From assembly GCA_021234155.1 (NCBI GenBank), contig JAJEKV010000066.1, positions 3,697,159 to 3,761,158 of the forward strand: DNA of 64,000 bases, read 5' to 3'. Positions within the stretch are counted from its first letter, which is position 1; each line of letters starts with the position of its first letter. Below are positions 1-11,233 of this stretch, piece after piece. Below the pieces are notes generated by a model. It did no database searches, was not told the DNA's origin, and saw nothing but the letters and a program-made list of their open reading frames with translations. The position numbers and the translations under genes are program-made. This DNA comes from Isoetes taiwanensis. Lineage: Eukaryota > Streptophyta > Lycopodiopsida > Isoetales > Isoetaceae.

Positions 1-211
1 GCAGGATTCCAGACGAATAAGTTTGAAGTGCTTGTGCTATCGGATGTATAAAGAGACAAAGAAATAGTGTTTTTTGTAATATCGAGTTTTACTGTAGCAC
101 ATGAACCCTTGAATATTCATACTTTGTTATTTGAATATTTTTCAGCTAGACTTTGAATATAAGGTTCTAGTGCTAGTTCAAAGGGTTGATCTTTAGATTT
201 TATTTCCTTCA
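1..211 (+). repeat. Copia LTR, 3' portion (5' LTR of a truncated element)
   Basis: The segment ends in CA directly before a plant copia-type primer binding site, so it is the right-hand part of a 5' LTR whose start lies outside the window. About 200 bp of it recur, inverted and with few mismatches, at 4441-4640, which is part of a complete LTR of the same family on the minus strand. Confidence 0.85.
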
Positions 212-224
212 TTGGTATCAGAGC
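212..224 (+). other. Copia primer binding site (tRNA-iMet type)
   Basis: TTGGTATCAGAGC is the usual initiator-methionine tRNA complement that primes reverse transcription in plant copia elements. It sits one base after the CA end of the LTR and just before the gag ATG at 226. Confidence 0.85.
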
Positions 225-225
225 C

Positions 226-1125
226 ATGTCGACCAGGTTTGGAGCAAACTTGTTGAACTCAATTGAAGTGTTTAAGGGTGATAATGGTTTTCAGATATGG
301 AAGCAGGGAATTCGACAAGTACTTGAATTTGAGAATCTCTGGTACTTGATTGATGAAAATACTGTTACAACAGGAGTATTAAATCAAGAGGGAAATAATG
401 CAAGTTCCAATGCTGCAAGCTCAAATAGTGCAAGCGCTACTGTAGAACGAGGAGATGTTAATATTGTTGGAATCACTTCTGAAGTGCAAACAGGAACAAG
501 TGATGAAGGTTGTCACAGCTATTAAAGTGAAGCTCAGAGATATGAAGCCAAAGGAAATGTGGACTTATATGATGCGTCAGTATGAGATAAAAACTTCATT
601 TCAGATTGATGTTATGGAAAAATAGCTCAGGAAACTTAAATTGCACAATAAAGATAATATAACAGAATATTTAGAAAAGTTTGACTCTATAACTGCAGAC
701 CTAGAAGGAGCTAGAATAATCTTGAATGAGCAATATCAAATATTGTCATTAGCCAGATTGTGTCTCGCATTATGAGCAGTTAGCCACATTATTAAGAAAT
801 GTTGCCAGATCAAAGGAGCATGCAATTCAAATGATAAGGACGGAGTTTGAGCAAAAGTTTGATGCTACAGAAGATGAAGAATGTTCGTCAGAAATATTAT
901 ATGCAGGTAAAGTTAAGAAAGGAGGAAACATGAACAAGAAGGTTGGACCTTGTTACATATGTGACTCATATGGAAAAACAATTAAGTGCTACAACTGTGA
1001 TGGGAAAGATCACGTAGCAGCAAATTGTCCGAGTCCAAAAGGGACGTTAGGAAGAGGTAAGGGCAGAAATGCTAGAGGTATTCAGGAAGAGGGAAGGCTG
1101 GTTTCAGAGGAAAATCAACCTTGAA
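226..1125 (+). pseudogene. gag: Copia gag, broken, with CCHC zinc knuckle
   Basis: The first 99 codons (226-525) show the copia Gag N-terminus: a short lead, then FKGDNGFQIWKQGIRQVLEF, resembling the usual F-x-G-x-N-(F/Y)-x-x-W-K pattern. The frame then breaks. A second open stretch, 831-1124, carries CYNCDGKDHVAANC, a perfect CX2CX4HX4C nucleic-acid-binding knuckle, followed by a Gly/Arg-rich tail. Gag would form the virus-like particle and package element RNA. The stop codons between the two parts make it non-functional as read. Confidence 0.75.
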
Positions 1126-1345
1126 TGTTGTCCGAGTAGCAAACGAAAGTGAAGAAGAGGAACAAGATGAAACTGTTGAGGTAAGATCTGCCGATATTTT
1201 ATCTGCTTCTTGTGAATCTAACAAATTAGATAACAATTTCTTGATCATAGATTCAGGAGCTGAGAAAACAGTGACTTGTAGACCAAGTTTACTTAAAAAA
1301 GGCAAGAAGTTAGCAGCCAGACATGTTCAACTAGGAGTATCTAGG
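1126..1345 (+). pseudogene. pro: Copia aspartic protease fragment
   Basis: Downstream of the zinc knuckle, in a shifted frame, an acidic linker (SEEEEQDET) leads to NFLIIDSGAEKTVTCR. The DSGA tetrad is the catalytic aspartate motif of retropepsins that cut the Gag-Pol polyprotein. Similarity stops near 1345, where LINE-like sequence begins, so integrase and RT are missing on this strand. The rest may be the inverted part at 5000-6425. Confidence 0.6.
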
Positions 1346-1371
1346 CCTCTGAAACCTTCTCTTATGTGTGG

Positions 1372-1610
1372 CATGATTGCTTACTGGTGATTTCAATATG
1401 GTTAAAATGGAGCCAAATAGGTGCAGCAGGAGATCGCAGGTGGTTCAGGAATTTGAGCGGAAGCAACGACAACATCTATTCCATTATTGTAGTTTTGTGG
1501 AGTTTGACGGAGATCAAACCTTCACCTGGTGCAATGGATGGACATGCAATGGTAGAGCTTATGCCTGACATGATCGAAGCTATTATAATATTATAGATGC
1601 TTGGTTTCTT
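1372..1610 (+). pseudogene. LINE endonuclease fragment
   Basis: Translation gives LLTGDFNMVKMEPNR, then FTWCNGWTCNGRAYA and, after a break, HDRSYYNIID. GDFN, FTW-x-N and the R-x-DR-x-Y block are hallmarks, in order, of the apurinic-type endonuclease that nicks target DNA for non-LTR retrotransposons. Only the C-terminal half of the domain is present. The fragment abuts a LINE 3' relic on the other strand. Confidence 0.55.
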
Positions 1611-1614
1611 CAAT

Positions 1615-2075
1615 TGCAGAGAACTAATTTGTTGGATCCATCTAACTATCTCAATTTTGAGACGATGCGCACCTGTGAAAATGGAAGCTATCAGTCTGTG
1701 CTGCTTCATAGGCAAAATGTGTATGCAAGTAGCATTATGGATCTCGTTCAACATGGGATTGATCTAGCATTGATAGTGCACTATCTTGATCTATTTCAAG
1801 GCATCAACATCCTAAAGCTTGCTAAGGAAGCGAGCATGAAGTACTATCTCAAGTGTGGTGATCCTCTTTAGTTTGTACCTGTCTACACATGTGCTCCTAA
1901 CATTCCATTTGAAGAACCACTGAGCTCGTTTTTCCTTCTGGCAGGCTTTGAGGTGTTGTGGACCCATTGCCATTGTATAAGCAATGTTGAAGAGAAGAGC
2001 ATTGCCCACACTGACCACTTCAGAAAGTAGATGAAATGGCAGTCGAGTGTGGTCCTCTAAAGAGGCAAGAAACAT
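1615..2075 (-). pseudogene. LINE 3'-region relic (C-terminal coding part)
   Basis: On the minus strand this region reads FTGAHRLKIEIVRW and, further upstream in the gene, WFFKWNVRSTCV. Both match the C-terminal part of the plus-strand LINEs in this window (IRIGAHHLKIEIARW near 26713-26760; a similar W-x-VQ-TCV block near 28130). Nucleotide identity around the GAHxLKIE block is high. The relic faces away from the endonuclease fragment next to it. Confidence 0.6.
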
Positions 2076-4185
2076 GTCTTCTACAGAAAGATTTTGATAT
2101 GGGACTGTGGATTTTACCTCAACTACCCAAGCTAGGAAGGCTTTCTACACACACTCCAAACCATTCCATGTTGCCCCTACTGGGCAACATACTGATCATT
2201 GGTTCTTATTTAAGTTCTATTTTGAAGACTCCAGTAGGGAATATTGATCTTGAGGTCAAAGATTACTCATTTTTTACGTCAAGGCAATGCGCTTGAAGTC
2301 AAGCTTGGGAAGAAGTATTTACTTTGAAATCAATGGTCAAACTATACATTAGAAGACTTTGGAATAATTGAAGATTGGAAGATGTCTATTTGAAGTTTGA
2401 AAGTCGTTCTATTGAATTTTTCCATCTTTCACCTTTCATCTTTTCCATTTCCATCCCCAGTTTATACTCTATCTTGTTCATTTGCCATATATCATAGCCT
2501 TGAAGCTTCCATCTAACCCCCCCTAGCCATTTTCCCATGCGCTTTACTTTGGAAATCTTCACCCTAACCACATTGCAAGTTTCTCATGACCTTGCCTCAA
2601 AATTTTCCTTAAACCAGCACATCATTTATATTCGTACCATAATTGGACTTTATTGCCTTATTTTCTTACCAATTGCCCTATTTAAATTTTATCTTGCCGT
2701 ACCTTTCCCTTGCAACTTCCATATTTTTCCACCCATTACTTTTGGACCTTATAACCTTGGTTTAAGGGCTTTGCAAAGAAGGGCAATTGAAAAAATTTCT
2801 TATGCTATCTCGATCTTCCTATGGTTTGGAATCTTTGGAATTTCTAAGAACATCGCATATATTAATCCATTGGGCCCTAGACACTATTGACAAAAAATCC
2901 AAAATACCAAAATACGACAAAATACCAAGAAAATATGAAAGAAAAAGTCAAAGATTTTCACAAAAAAGAGTCCGGGAACCCTTGAAACCAAGAAATCTGG
3001 CTTAAATCTTACCTTCCCTCTTGCTATTCTAGCTGTAATGTGTCTATTCTTGAATTCCTGCTCTCACAGAAGCTAGGGATGCTGGAAACACGTAATAAAC
3101 TAATGGGTCTTCCAAACCTCAAAACTATAAACAGGGTGGCCGATAAAACAGATTTTCAAAGGCCTAGACATGTTGAAATGCTTTTCAGAATTGTTATGCA
3201 TAATTTCGTGACATTTCAAAGATATATGAGCTCTCCTCAACATTGACATAGATTCATGACTGCATTACCTTCATAAATTCTTTCCAACATATTTCGACTG
3301 TGTTTATGATCTGAATAGCATTAACAGAGTCTTATTGTGATTATTTAACTATATATCAAAGAAAATTCCCTACCAAGTTTGAAAAAGTTCGAACTATCAT
3401 CATTCTAGCAACTTTTACCATCAAAAACATTTTTCATAGTGATGTTTCTTATGTTTTAAATTCCAATCTTAATGTTGATCATCACTCATAGCAATATTGT
3501 GCACATTTGTGCTTTGAAATCTCTTGAAAAAATCATTGCAAAATCGAATTCCAAAAAGTCAACTCTGTTTGCACAGAATTTAGATGTTTTTAGCCAAATC
3601 ATTGCAAAGTAAATAGTTCCAGTAATCCAATTCACTATTTTGACCATTGGCCATAAAAAATAACTACATTTTCCCCCTATTTGCCTTTGAATTTCTCAAA
3701 AAAGCCATTGTCAACTTAAGCTCTTAGTTTTTAGTCTCTGTCTGCAATAGTTGCCTACCATTTGACCATTTTTTAGCCTGAGTTTGAGCTTGAATATCTC
3801 CTAGATATCAACTCTGACTCGAGAAGTGATGTCTCAGCTTCTTCTACCAACTTCTCACTACTCATTTGCACAAAAATCCCCCTAAAAACTTAAAATCACT
3901 GAGAGTTATATCTATCTATCAACTAATACCATCCTGCAGAAATGGGAAAGGTATGAATAATTGATCTATTTGAGTCTTCCTTTGGAATTTTGTTGTATGG
4001 ACTGACCATCTCTGAAGGTTCTAACACAAACTTGGACCTTTCAAGTTTGATGTTATGTTTGACTCTTAAAGCCAGTCAATATCTTGGAGGTTCTATCGAG
4101 ATCATCCTAGATCTCAAGAACTCATGGCTCCAAACAAAGAATTCCAACAGAACAAGAACCATTAGAAGATGTTGAAGCTCCAAAA
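2076..4185. other. Non-coding, AT-rich stretch; likely retroelement leader or LTR remains
   Basis: No convincing coding segment is visible. A small perfect hairpin at 2170-2188 (GTTGCCC stem) is followed by diverged sequence related to 29056-29290, where a similar hairpin stands at 29056-29074. The remainder reads like decayed LTR or leader sequence preceding the gag fragment at 4186, but I cannot define its ends. Confidence 0.4.
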
Positions 4186-4440
4186 TATGCCTTACCAATT
4201 TGAGTTAAATGTCCATGTTCCATTACTTACTTTTGACTCCATTATGAATGCTAACTACTTTCTGAGAATGCTTGAAGATTACTATTGAGCCTATGGCTTG
4301 AAGAAAGGATGTAAGTTTTTATAGTTTGGAAAGTGCTTCAAAGATGATGGAGCTAGAGCATGGTTAAATTGTGAGAAGATTATGCGAACCACATCTTGGG
4401 ATGAACTAATCAATAAGTTTTGTGCTCGTGTTGGGAAGCT
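4186..4440 (+). pseudogene. gag: Retrotransposon gag fragment
   Basis: The translation contains ANYFLRMLEDYY, then DDGARAWLNCEKI and TTSWDELINKFCARVGK, separated by stops. The A-x-x-W followed some ten residues later by W-x-E-L-x-x-x-F-x-x-R is the conserved core of Ty3-type plant Gag (capsid). Similarity ends where the inverted copia LTR begins at about 4441, suggesting the copia piece joins or inserted into this older gag. Confidence 0.5.
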
Positions 4441-4977
4441 AAAATCTAAAGATCAGCCCTTTGAACTAGCACTAGAATCTTATATTCAAAGTCTAGCTGA
4501 AAAATATTCAAATAACAAAGTATGAATATTCAAGGGTTCATGTGCTACAGTAAAACTCGATCTAACAAAAAACACTGTTCCTTTGTCTCTTTATACATCC
4601 GATAGCACAAGCACTTCAAACCTGTTTGTCTGAAATCCTGCAAAGCATCAGTATATAAAACAAATATCCTCCTTCAAGTTATTAACAGGCAGATCCGGCC
4701 GCTTAGCCGGACTGCTCCCAGATGTCCTTGTCGCCTAATTTAAAACTTCTACTTTCGCTTTATTTCTATATGGTATAATTAACCTTCCAAAATCGAAACC
4801 ATATAAGCCACAATACATAATATATTAAAACCATTGAAAGATAAAATTCAATGGTCTTAGTTCTTCTTACTAGTTGCCCATATTCTGTATGCTATTCTAG
4901 CATCTGGCCTTCACTGCACTGATAGCATCTGTTCTCTGTATCCCTTGTCTTAGATATTACATGGCCATATTCTAACA
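4441..4977 (-). repeat. Copia LTR, inverted relative to 1-211
   Basis: Read on the minus strand, the LTR starts TGTTAGAATATGGCC at 4977, directly after a purine tract, and its last 200 bases match 1-201. It is the 3' LTR of the minus-strand copia RT/RNase H at 5000-6425. The final ten or so bases next to the gag fragment are diverged or lost. A small GC-rich hairpin (TCCGGC/GCCGGA) lies within it near 4695. Confidence 0.8.
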
Positions 4978-4988
4978 ATTCCCCCTTC
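4978..4988 (-). other. Polypurine tract of the minus-strand copia element
   Basis: The minus strand reads GAAGGGGGAAT immediately before the LTR start. This is the normal position and composition for the RNase H-resistant primer of plus-strand DNA synthesis. Confidence 0.7.
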
Positions 4989-4999
4989 ATGTAATTATC

Positions 5000-6425
5000 T
5001 ATATACTATAACCTCTCTTTAAGGTCATGAAATCTAGTTACAGACAAGGCTTTGGTTAACAGATCTGCTAACTGCTCCAGAGTATTTACATACATTAATC
5101 TCAATTGATTTTTACTTACCATGTCTCTTACGAAATGAACTTCCAGCTCAATGTGTTTTGACCTTTCGTGTAACACGGGATTTTTAGACATAGCAATGCA
5201 GCTCGTACTATCACAGAACATAACTGTAGGATCACTTTGATAGAAACCAAGTTCATCAACAATCTTCTTTCCCAGACAATTTCCGTGGCTGTTAAAGCAG
5301 CTGAATTATATTCTGTTTCAGCAGAGGATAGTGCAATGCAGCCTTGCTTTTTAACTTTCCAGGCTACAGGAGCTCCTCTTAGTATAATTATGTATCCAGA
5401 GACTTCCTTTGGTCTAAATCGCCGCCCCAGTCAGCATCATAGTACGCTTTAACATTTTTCTCAATTGAATTCTATATACTACACCATCATTTGAGGTACC
5501 TTTTAAATACCTCAATACTCTTTTTGCAGCGATCCAGTGACCTTTTCCTGGGTTATGATTGTATTTGCTGAGCAAATTTACTGCATAAGCAATGTCTAGC
5601 CTTGTGCAATTTGCAACATAAGATAAGCATCCTATTAATGACCTGTAAGGAGTGTTCACCATTTGTTTCTTTTCTTCATCAGTACTTGGACACATTTCTT
5701 CAGAGATTTTATGTCCTAGAATCAAAGGAGTGCTTGCAATATTGCATTATTGCATTCCAAATTTGTTAAGCATGTTTTCAATGTGAGTTTGCTATGTTAG
5801 ACTCAGAATTTTGTTTGATCTGTCTCTGTGTACCTCAATGCCCAGAAACCTTTTCAGTCTCCAAGATCAGTCATCTGAAATCGTTTATGTCGAATATCTT
5901 TGCAAAGATTAAGAATTTTTGTACCTTGTGCTATCATTATATTATCGTCAACCTATAAGGTAATTATATACCATTCATCTCCAACTCTTTATCTGTAAAG
6001 ATTCCCATCATATTTCAGTTTTTCAAAGCCTTGCTCCTGTAAATAATTATCCATGCATTTGTACCATTCCCTGGGAGATTGTCTCAATCCATAAACAACT
6101 CTATTCAATTTCCAAACTTTTCCTTCTGCAACTTCAAAACCTGGTGCTTGTTTTAAATAAATTTCTTCTTCTAGTTTTGCATTAGAAATGCCGTACTGAT
6201 GTCCATATGGCGAATTTCCAGATCACATGCATTTGCTAAAGCAAGTAACATTCTTAAGCTATTCAATTTTACAAGTGGTGAAAAAGTTTCGTCAAAATCC
6301 TCTCTTTTCTTTTGCTTGAATCCCTGAGCTACTAGCCTGGACTTAAACTTCTTTGATTGTTAGTCCCAGTGCCTCTGTTCGAGGACTATTCATGCATCTG
6401 ACAGAACTGTCCAAAGCTTAAGGAT
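5000..6425 (-). pseudogene. pol: Copia reverse transcriptase and RNase H, decayed
   Basis: Reading leftward, the gene begins near 6360 with SRLVAQGFKQKKREDFDETF and a following SPLVKLNSLRMLLALA block, the N-terminal RT region of copia elements. Next, at 5725-5414, come PYRSLIGCLSYV, TRLDIAYAVNLLSKY and HWIAAKRVLRYLKGT. RNase H follows with MFCDSTSCIAMSKNP, RSKHIELEVHFVRD and a terminal QLADLLTKAL at 5221-5006. Order and motifs fit Ty1/copia exactly. Several stops and shifts break it; integrase is absent. It runs into its own polypurine tract and 3' LTR. Confidence 0.85.
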
Positions 6426-6427
6426 CC

Positions 6428-6998
6428 ATGAGGGGCAGAGCGCGGGTCGGGTCTTCCAAAGCCCGCCAGAAGACCAAGCGGCCGACCACGCATCAAAGCT
6501 GCGTCCCCAAGTCAACAAGGGCCGCCCCCGGACAAGTGGCGGCTGTCACTTGCCAGCGTCGACATCGGCATGATTCTAGGCACTTCAAGAGGCACCGCCA
6601 AACATTCCTCTGCAAATCAGGCCTCCTTCCAGAGTCGGCACCGAGATCGGGGGGGTGTCTATATTGGGCGAAGGCCATTGTACTATATATATGAGTAGAG
6701 CTAGCATATGATGGCTAGATGAGTTTTGAGTCTTGTCTCTCTTGGTCTTCTCTCGATTCAGAGCTCATGCATGTTCATCATTGATATCAAGGAAGCTTAT
6801 CATTTTCCTCTCATTGTTCTATTTTGGTTCCGTTTGCTTCTTCTTGTTCTTTTCTTGCAAATCCAGCGTGACATAGTCCCCCTGGATTCTCTGTTAGATC
6901 CAAGGGTCCTCCGCAGAGGGTCTTCTTGCAGAGTTTCCCGAACCCGGACCCCAAACACCGCCGCCGCTGCGGGTTACGATTAGTTTTTCCTTTCTTAC
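6428..6998 (+). repeat. Ty3/gypsy LTR end and leader (outer, Tat-like element)
   Basis: GC content jumps at about 6428, where the copia similarity ends. A TATA-like run (ACTATATATATGAG, near 6679) lies 140 bp before a possible primer site (TTTTGGTTCCGTTTGC, near 6818), as expected for the promoter and 3' end of an LTR. The left end of the LTR is not identified. The gag of the outer element follows. Confidence 0.5.
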
Positions 6999-8260
6999 GT
7001 GCCATGTATGCGTAAAACTTCACGCCGTAAGAACTTCTTTCCCCGGGCGTCTCGCTTGGAGCGCCATCATCCGAAGGGAAACTGTTACGTGACATGTATG
7101 GATCTTATTATGATATTGAGGGAGGCCACATTCGGTCTAGGGCTCAGTCGGCGCCACCCACCCCTCGTGTCATGTCTCATCCAAATTCTCCGCCTCAAAG
7201 CGTGCAAACATTGCTCCACGGCCTCGGTCTCCTCAAGACTATCTCCCGGGGAGCCCTATCCGGCTCCACCTGCTCAACCTTACTTTCATACCCCGAACAT
7301 GCCTTCATCCATCACTCTTACGGCCCATCGCCTCTGCCTTCACAACCATCATCTCCCCTACGGGGGACGGGGATATCCACATGTCTCTTTTGCTCCTCCC
7401 GGGTGAATTTCCCTTCCCTACCTTTCCCCATTTGCTCTTCCCCGTTTACACTCTTCTGACCTCAAAACCAATGATCAGGCACCTCCAAGGTACCTCCACC
7501 TCAACCACCCCTTAAAGGGGTCTTTCCAAAGCCCATACCACCTCCAACTCCACCTCAATATCCTCACTATCATGTTCTGTCCAGCCCGCACTTTTTACCT
7601 CTACCTTTCGGACCCTTAAGCTGACTTATCCCACCTTTGGCAACCACGAAGGCAAACTTTTAGACCAAAGTGCTCAGGCCCACATGGAAGAATTTGAGGC
7701 TCGGCTGTCTGAATGGTCATGCGCAACCTCAACCGGAAATTCCACATCTTTTTCCACCACATTGCGTCTCATGTCCAACAAAAGCCCTTTGGAAAGAAGA
7801 CTGGTCCGAAATGAGAACTTTTTCTTTCTCACTATGGGACCCGGGATGATGATCAGCTTCATCTCAAACAACTTAATGACCTTCAACAAGAGCCCACGGA
7901 GTCTGCGCGGGGATTTTGCGCGGTCGACTTCACATTACTCTCGCCAAACTCAAAGAGTACCCCACACGAGCGGATCTTGGTGCGGTTTCTCCAAGGACTT
8001 CCTCCAGCTATCCGACTCATGACCAATACCATACCAAGACTTTGGAACAAAGCTATCGATCTTGTCAATCACTTTCGATCGATGTTTCCTCCCGTGGCGT
8101 GTAGTCGACTGGTGCCATATCTGCAAATATCAAGGCCACTTGGCGAATGAGTGCAACTCCACCAATGGCCCGCCTCATTGTAAAAGATGCAACATGTGCA
8201 ATCATGCCACGGAAGAGTGCACTCGCACTCATCCTACACCTTTCCGCAACAAGATGGTTT
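6999..8260 (+). pseudogene. gag: Outer gypsy gag with two zinc knuckles
   Basis: A Ser/Pro-rich N-terminus is readable from about 7094 (MYGSYYDIEGG). The capsid core is recognised by ADLVRFLQGLPPAIRLM and a following AIDLVNHFRSMFPP block (about 7970-8095), although the frame shifts repeatedly. The C-terminus carries two adjacent CX2CX4HX4C knuckles, CHICKYQGHLANEC and CKRCNMCNHATEEC, at 8118-8219. Two knuckles and a long Pro-rich N-terminus fit the Tat-type gypsy Gag. Frame breaks may be decay or sequence error. Confidence 0.7.
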
Positions 8261-9234
8261 ATCAAGTGCAAACAACACCTCCGCACCAATCGCAATATCA
8301 GCAGCCACCACCGCAGCGCAACCCACTCAACTCTATCACCTTGAGGGGGCAACAACGGGGACCCAACACACGTCCTCCTTTTGATCCTTGGCTTCGGTGT
8401 TATCCTTGTCAAGAATGGGGTCATACCACCACGCGGCGTGTCCTCAACTTCCACAAGTTCAGGTCAAACTTCACGGCACAAATCAAACCACATCGGTCCG
8501 CCTCACGGCACCAACTCGGATTGCTAATGGCAAACAAGGCCAGCGTCTGTTCTTGGGAAGCCACCTCGCCGCCTCGGCACTCACGCTATCAACCAGCTCC
8601 CGCCAATCAACCTCGGATGGATCAACAAGCACGGGAAGAAATTTTTCAAGCTCTTAATCCTCGGTCCGGCCATCAAATTGGGTTGGTTTGGTCTCACGCC
8701 CCAACCGGAGGCGTCCGCCCCTTAACCATTATTCCTAATGGCACGCACTTTTGCCTTTGCGGTCGACGCAATTCCTCATGCGAGAAGACAAAAGGTCCAT
8801 TTTGCACCCGACTTGGAGAAACTCATGCCGAATGTCATGCCTAAAGTTCGCCAAAGCATTTTGAACCTCATGCAAGATGTCAAGGCCGCCGCGTTGGCTA
8901 ATGTCCATGCCACCACGAGAGCTCAACAAAGACAAGACGCACCTTCCACGTCTCAACCTCCACGCCTCTCGGACATATCCCAATATCGCTGCGGGAGGTT
9001 GACCTACTCAAAGAAGTTGCCGCTTTACCACGCACTCCCCCACTGTCGATCCAAATTTATCCTTTTTCTCATGTGCCTCTGAACTCCAAGAGGAGCTAGC
9101 CAAAATCAAAATTCCCTTAAGCTTGGCCACAATTTTGAAACTCGTCACCGCTCTCAAGGACCAGTTATTACTCCGAATTGTTTTGGTTGGGGCTGTTGCT
9201 ACCTCTACTCCCACGGTACATGCCACGGTGGGCA
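8261..9234 (+). pseudogene. Outer gypsy gag-pol linker region
   Basis: Open segments in shifting frames encode Gln/Pro/His-rich sequence (8262-8400) and a stretch at 8738-8990 with KVHFAPDLEKLMP and a helix-prone segment after it. This is the usual poorly conserved spacer between zinc knuckles and protease. I recognise no separate domain. Confidence 0.4.
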
Positions 9235-9474
9235 ATCAACAAGTCAATCATGTTCAAATTGACGAGGTAGCGCTGTCAATCTCATCACGGGATAAACTCC
9301 GCAAAACAAATGGGCATCAAACAACTCTATCGTGCCCCTATATGACATCAAATTGGCCAATGGCCATATCCGAGACCTCAAGGCGTCACGCCTCTTCTTC
9401 ACATCAACATTGGTGATCTCCGATTCCCCTTGGAATTTGGTATTTGGAAGGCTGGAGAAGATCCAGGTGATTAT
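9235..9474 (+). pseudogene. pro: Outer gypsy protease, interrupted by an insertion
   Basis: Allowing single-base shifts, an IDEGSAVNLIT-like active-site segment (as printed it reads IDEVALSI, one base short) is followed by YDIKLANGHIRDLK, LLHINIGDLRFPLEF and WKAGEDPGDY. This is the retropepsin of Tat-type elements, where the catalytic D is followed by E/G-G-S rather than T-G. The reading frame runs straight into the sequence that resumes at 22537, after removal of the inserted element and one ATTAT. Confidence 0.65.
9470..9474. other. Target-site duplication, left copy (ATTAT)
   Basis: The five bases before the TGTGACG start of the inner 5' LTR are ATTAT. The same five bases follow the CA end of the 3' LTR at 22532-22536. 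Five base pairs is the normal duplication for Ty3/gypsy integrase. Confidence 0.9.
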
Positions 9475-11030
9475 TGTGACGTTCGGCCGCGATTATCGCC
9501 CGTCCCGGGCGTGTATTGTCTTTGCCACGCCAGTACCACCGCCACCCGATTGGCGGTAATGCCAAGCGGATAGCGGTGTAAGTAGCCCTAGGGGCAACTT
9601 GCTAGGAGTGTTCATGTATTATTAATGTGCACATATGCACATTAATGAGGGCACACCTTTCCATGTTGGCATATTTTGCCACCTAGCCATTAAAGGCAAG
9701 TGGGGCCTTTCCAATTATCCCACATGCCAAATTGGGTAATTGGAAACCCTAGCCTAAACCCCATGTCTATTTAGGGTAGGGAAACCCTAGCTTGCTAGTT
9801 TTTCGTCCTTAGCGTTTTAGAGCTCAGTTTTGGCTGCCCCAGAGCCAAAACCGCCTCCCGACGCGCCTGCCGAATTGCGCCATCGGTTCCCCATTTAAGC
9901 CATTTCGGCCAGGATGGTTGAACTCAGTCGAGGAGGAGCCACTCAAGGATCGGTATTTGGTCAATTTAATAGCTTAAACCGTCTTCTAGTCATAGAATCA
10001 GTAGATTTAGACTATTAAATTGCCCATAGTAGCTATCTAGATCTTAGATCTCGGACACTAACTAAAGAACCTAACTCTATGATTAGATCTAGTTCTTTAG
10101 TTCTTCTGTGATGTATTTAGATGATGTATTTCTGCGAACTCCTTGTATTGGGAAGGGGGGGTAGAGGCCTAAAGCTTGTAGTTGATGCTCCTAGAGTAGC
10201 CTCTCTAGCACACCGTAGATTCGCCTGCGTACAAGAGCCACACCGGTTGTGGGTGAAGGGGCAGACCGCTAAGAAGGAGGTTCATGTCCTCGACTCTTGA
10301 ACGATCCCCCGGTGTGTAAAGCCCTACGGGATCATTGTGACTAGGTCTAATGGCTTACCACCGAAAAGCGGGTAAGGCATGGGCTCGACACCCGGAAGTG
10401 GTGTACACTTTCCAGTGGGTTCAATCAATCTGAGGCAAAGTGGCCCTCTAGTCACCTTGAGTTAGCATGTAGGTCTCTCGGAGGGAGTGATCCCTACCGC
10501 CCCATCCGAACCGGGAGGATGAGACCGAGAATAGCCCCTTCGGCTATGCATCCCGGGCTACTTGTCCAGTCCCAACACTTTTCAGCCTTACTGCGCAAAG
10601 TGTGCACAGGAGGGGCGGATGGAGTGGACAACCCTATGCCATGCTCTTATGCCACCCAAATCCATTGCCATGAATTCGCCCTCCACGAACTCGAGACCCA
10701 AGCCGTCACCATCCTCTTTGAGTCCGAGCCTTGGGTAGGATCCCCTATGTGATGTGCTGATCTTTGTCTATGCAGATATATGAGGAGGACCATCCTTCAG
10801 CGATGGTCACAGGATGTTGATGTATGTGCTACTGACATGTATGTTTACGCTTCCGCAGCTAGGTAGGCCCTGAGGGAGACGGGTAGAATGACACCTTCAC
10901 TCTTCCCACTCGAGACTCGTTACGTGCAAAGGATATGTGGAGGGCCCTGTGACGGCATGGGGCTGGTGTGGGGAAGAACTCCCTTTTGTATACTGTGGTG
11001 AGTGCACCGTATAACAGTAGGAGACGTCCA
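9475..11030 (+). repeat. 5' LTR of the inner chromovirus
   Basis: It starts TGTGACGTTC and ends GACGTCCA, matching 20982-22531 along its whole length. Differences are mostly one- to five-base indels scattered through GC-rich parts, with few clean substitutions. No protein-coding content is evident. The LTR should hold the element's promoter and polyadenylation signals; I cannot place the start site with confidence. Confidence 0.93.
9621..9646. repeat. LTR palindrome (5' copy)
   Basis: Eleven-base arms ATTAATGTGCA and TGCACATTAAT flank a four-base centre. The same structure is preserved exactly in the 3' LTR at 21128-21153, so it belongs to the element. It could be a protein-binding site or a transcript hairpin. 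Confidence 0.7.
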
Positions 11031-11033
11031 CGA

Positions 11034-11046
11034 TGGTATCGAGAGC
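11034..11046 (+). other. Primer binding site of the inner chromovirus
   Basis: TGGTATCGAGAGC lies three bases after the LTR end. It differs from the usual TGGTATCAGAGC complement of tRNA-iMet by one extra base, which could be real or an error. Confidence 0.75.
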
Positions 11047-11233
11047 AATGTTCTTGGAGACCAAGAGCAAAGCACCACCATGTTCCCGAGGTACTAACTT
11101 GATAGGATCCTCAAGCCTCGAAAAGTGGGAAAATTTTTTCTCACCTTTGTAGTTATGCTAAGCTAGTAACAATTAAGTGAATTGGAATTTAACAAGATTA
11201 AAAAGAACGAGCCAAAATTTTCCAAGTGAGGTG
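11047..11233 (+). other. Leader between primer site and first hairpin
   Basis: AT-rich untranslated leader with no open frame of note. It holds a GAGGTACTAAC segment and a T-rich run but nothing I can assign. Confidence 0.4.

Noticed and set aside
1121-1390. A separate small gene overlapping the copia zinc knuckle
   Set aside because: It is the protease part of the same copia polyprotein in a shifted frame, shown by DSGA at the expected position.
9931-10752. Open frames inside the LTRs (for example 10519-10752 and 21931-22233)
   Set aside because: They are not conserved in frame between the two LTR copies and lie in regulatory sequence.
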